Part shown: piece after piece, positions 21,654-22,862 of the stretch
Layout: every line of letters starts with the position of its first letter
Position numbering within the stretch: position 1 is the stretch's first letter
Assembly (NCBI GenBank): GCA_012727685.1
Contig: JAAYGO010000151.1
Coordinates: 1 to 22,862, forward strand
DNA: 22,862 bases
Direction of reading: 5' to 3'
DNA from: Bacillota bacterium
GTDB lineage: Bacteria > Bacillota > Dethiobacteria > DTU022
Position numbers and translations under genes: made by a program
Notes under the pieces: generated by a model
What the model was told of the DNA's origin: nothing
Databases searched by the model: none
Seen by the model: the letters and a program-made list of their open reading frames with translations, nothing else

Positions 21654-22715
21654 ATGGACAGGATAAAAGTCAGTGATTTTGATTATGAGCTGCCGCAGGA
21701 ACTGATTGCCCAGGCGCCCTTGAAAGATCGAGATCGCTCCCGGATGCTGGTGCTGCGGCGCGGCACCGCTACGCGGGAGCATACTTATTTTTACCGGCTC
21801 GCCGATTACCTGGATCCGGGCGATTTGCTGGTGCTGAACAATACGCGGGTGATCCCGGCCCGGCTCCTCGGCCGGCGCGCCGGTGCGGAGGCAGGCGGCG
21901 CGGCGGAGATATTGTTGCTGCACCGCCTGGACGATAGTCGCTGGGAAGCCATGGTCAGGCCGGGGCGAAGGCTCAAGCCCGGGGCCAGGGTTGTTTTTGA
22001 CGGCGGCCTGGAGACACTGATCGAAGCTTACGCCGGCGGCGGGAAAAGGGTGGTCCGCCTGAGCAGCGAAAAGCCCCTGGAGGAGGTCCTGGCGCAGGTC
22101 GGCCGGGTGCCGCTGCCCCCCTATATCAGGGCTCCCCTGGAAGACCCCTCTCTATACCAGACCATCTACGCCGCGGAAGACGGCTCAGTGGCCGCGCCGA
22201 CCGCGGGTTTTCATTTTACACCCGCCGTCTTTGACGCCCTGGCGGAGAAGCAAATTCGCCATACTTTTATCACCTTGCATATCGGGCCGGGCACCTTTCA
22301 GCCGGTGAAAGTGGAAGATATCCGGGAGCACAGGATGCACCGCGAATATTACCATATCTCTGCAGCCACGGCCCGGCTGATCAATGAGACCCGGCAGCAG
22401 GGGCACCGGGTCGTGGCGGTGGGCACCACCGCCTGCCGGGTGCTGGAGACGGCCGCCGCTGCGGAGGGACGCACCGGGGCGGCAGGGCCCCTGCCCCCCG
22501 TCGATCAGGCGGGGTGGACCGGCCTTTTTATCTATCCCGGCTACCGCTTCAAGGCCGTTGACGCCCTGCTGACCAATTTTCACCTGCCCCGCTCAACCCT
22601 GTTGATGCTGGTCAGCGCTTTCGCCGGGCACGAGCCGGTCCTGGCTGCCTACCGGGAAGCCGTGGCCATGCGTTACCGCTTCTATAGTTTTGGCGACTGC
22701 ATGCTGATTTTGTAG
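21654..22715 (+). CDS. queA: S-adenosylmethionine:tRNA ribosyltransferase-isomerase QueA
   Basis: The 353-residue protein starts at ATG 21654 with AAGGA 7 nt upstream; a TTG directly before is the alternative. QueA motifs run the full length: DFDYELPQELIAQAPLKDRD near the start, LLVLNNTRVIPARLLGRR, GRVPLPPYIRAP, TAGFHFTPAVFDAL, and NFHLPRSTLLMLVSAFAGHE near the end. Family knowledge: QueA transfers the ribosyl part of SAM to preQ1-modified tRNA and makes epoxyqueuosine at anticodon position 34. The preQ1-switched queT gene 4.8 kb upstream serves the same pathway. The usual partner gene tgt does not follow within the remaining 147 nt. Confidence 0.97.
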   Translation: MDRIKVSDFDYELPQELIAQAPLKDRDRSRMLVLRRGTATREHTYFYRLADYLDPGDLLVLNNTRVIPARLLGRRAGAEAGGAAEILLLHRLDDSRWEAMVRPGRRLKPGARVVFDGGLETLIEAYAGGGKRVVRLSSEKPLEEVLAQVGRVPLPPYIRAPLEDPSLYQTIYAAEDGSVAAPTAGFHFTPAVFDALAEKQIRHTFITLHIGPGTFQPVKVEDIREHRMHREYYHISAATARLINETRQQGHRVVAVGTTACRVLETAAAAEGRTGAAGPLPPVDQAGWTGLFIYPGYRFKAVDALLTNFHLPRSTLLMLVSAFAGHEPVLAAYREAVAMRYRFYSFGDCMLIL

Positions 22716-22862
22716 AGTATATAAAATATATTTGGGAGCCATTTGCGCTCTTTGACAACGCCTGATATATAAGGTTTTTTAAGGAATGGGAAAAATATTT
22801 TACCCCAAGCAGAGACTTAAAAATAGGAGTTTGGCGTGCTGTGCCGTGTGGAAATCGGAAAA
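22716..22862 (+). other. Unassigned sequence after queA, possible start of another gene
   Basis: An AT-rich stretch follows the queA stop. ATG 22786 opens a frame with no stop to the window end (25 codons, beginning MGKIFYPKQRLK), but AAGGA abuts the ATG with no spacer, which is poor for initiation. It does not resemble the start of Tgt. A TTGACA occurs at 22752, without a -10 box at the right distance. Confidence 0.2.

Overview
The window looks like chromosomal DNA from a spore-forming, anaerobic member of the Clostridia, probably Peptococcaceae or Desulfotomaculum/Pelotomaculum-like. This is inferred from the gene order yebC-bofC-like-ruvC-ruvA-ruvB-DUF2905-queA, from the spore-coat type genes (YheC/D-like ATP-grasp, CotSA-like glycosyltransferase, BofC-like protein), from strong AAGGAGG-type ribosome binding sites, and from a preQ1-I riboswitch close in sequence to the Thermoanaerobacter type. 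The DNA is moderately GC-rich by eye. No rRNA, tRNA, CRISPR array or intact transposase gene was seen.

Layout. (1) 1-911: 3' part of a MutS-family ATPase gene. (2) 1178-5718, plus strand: a glycan/surface cluster with a GT2 part and a GT4 part that look like one two-domain enzyme split by a frameshift, then a CotSA-like GT4 and an FkbM methyltransferase. (3) 5739-7745, minus strand, convergent with it: a GT-A-like glycosyltransferase and a YheC/D-like ATP-grasp gene, each carrying one frameshift. (4) 7746-10400: a class I glutamine amidotransferase with a structured leader, a DMT/EamA exporter, a long inverted repeat between these convergent genes, and a small membrane protein. (5) 10463-13976, minus strand: a five-gene selenium/sulfur-trafficking operon, in transcription order yedE, tusA-like, DUF3343, cysteine desulfurase-like, yedF. 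(6) 14324-16288, plus strand: a CaCA-type cation antiporter and a LysR regulator. (7) 16331-16849: a preQ1-I riboswitch and the queuosine-precursor transporter queT. (8) 16850-17307: a repeat-rich spacer with a possible small ORF. (9) 17308-22715, plus strand: yebC, a bofC-like gene, ruvC, ruvA, ruvB, a DUF2905 gene and queA.

How it fits together. The ruvCAB genes encode the Holliday-junction resolvasome, with queA downstream. QueT (import of a queuosine precursor) and QueA (a late step of queuosine synthesis) are the two ends of one tRNA-modification pathway, and the first is under an obvious preQ1 switch. The yedE-yedF operon is typical of genomes that use selenium, although no selD or selA lies in the window. 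The most unusual feature is that all three frameshifts fall in the glycosylation/spore-coat cluster, two of them in homopolymers (A7 and T9), while the housekeeping genes are intact. Phase variation, decay and sequencing error cannot be separated from this sequence alone. The intergenic DNA also holds two families of dispersed REP-like repeats and several candidate RNA control elements.
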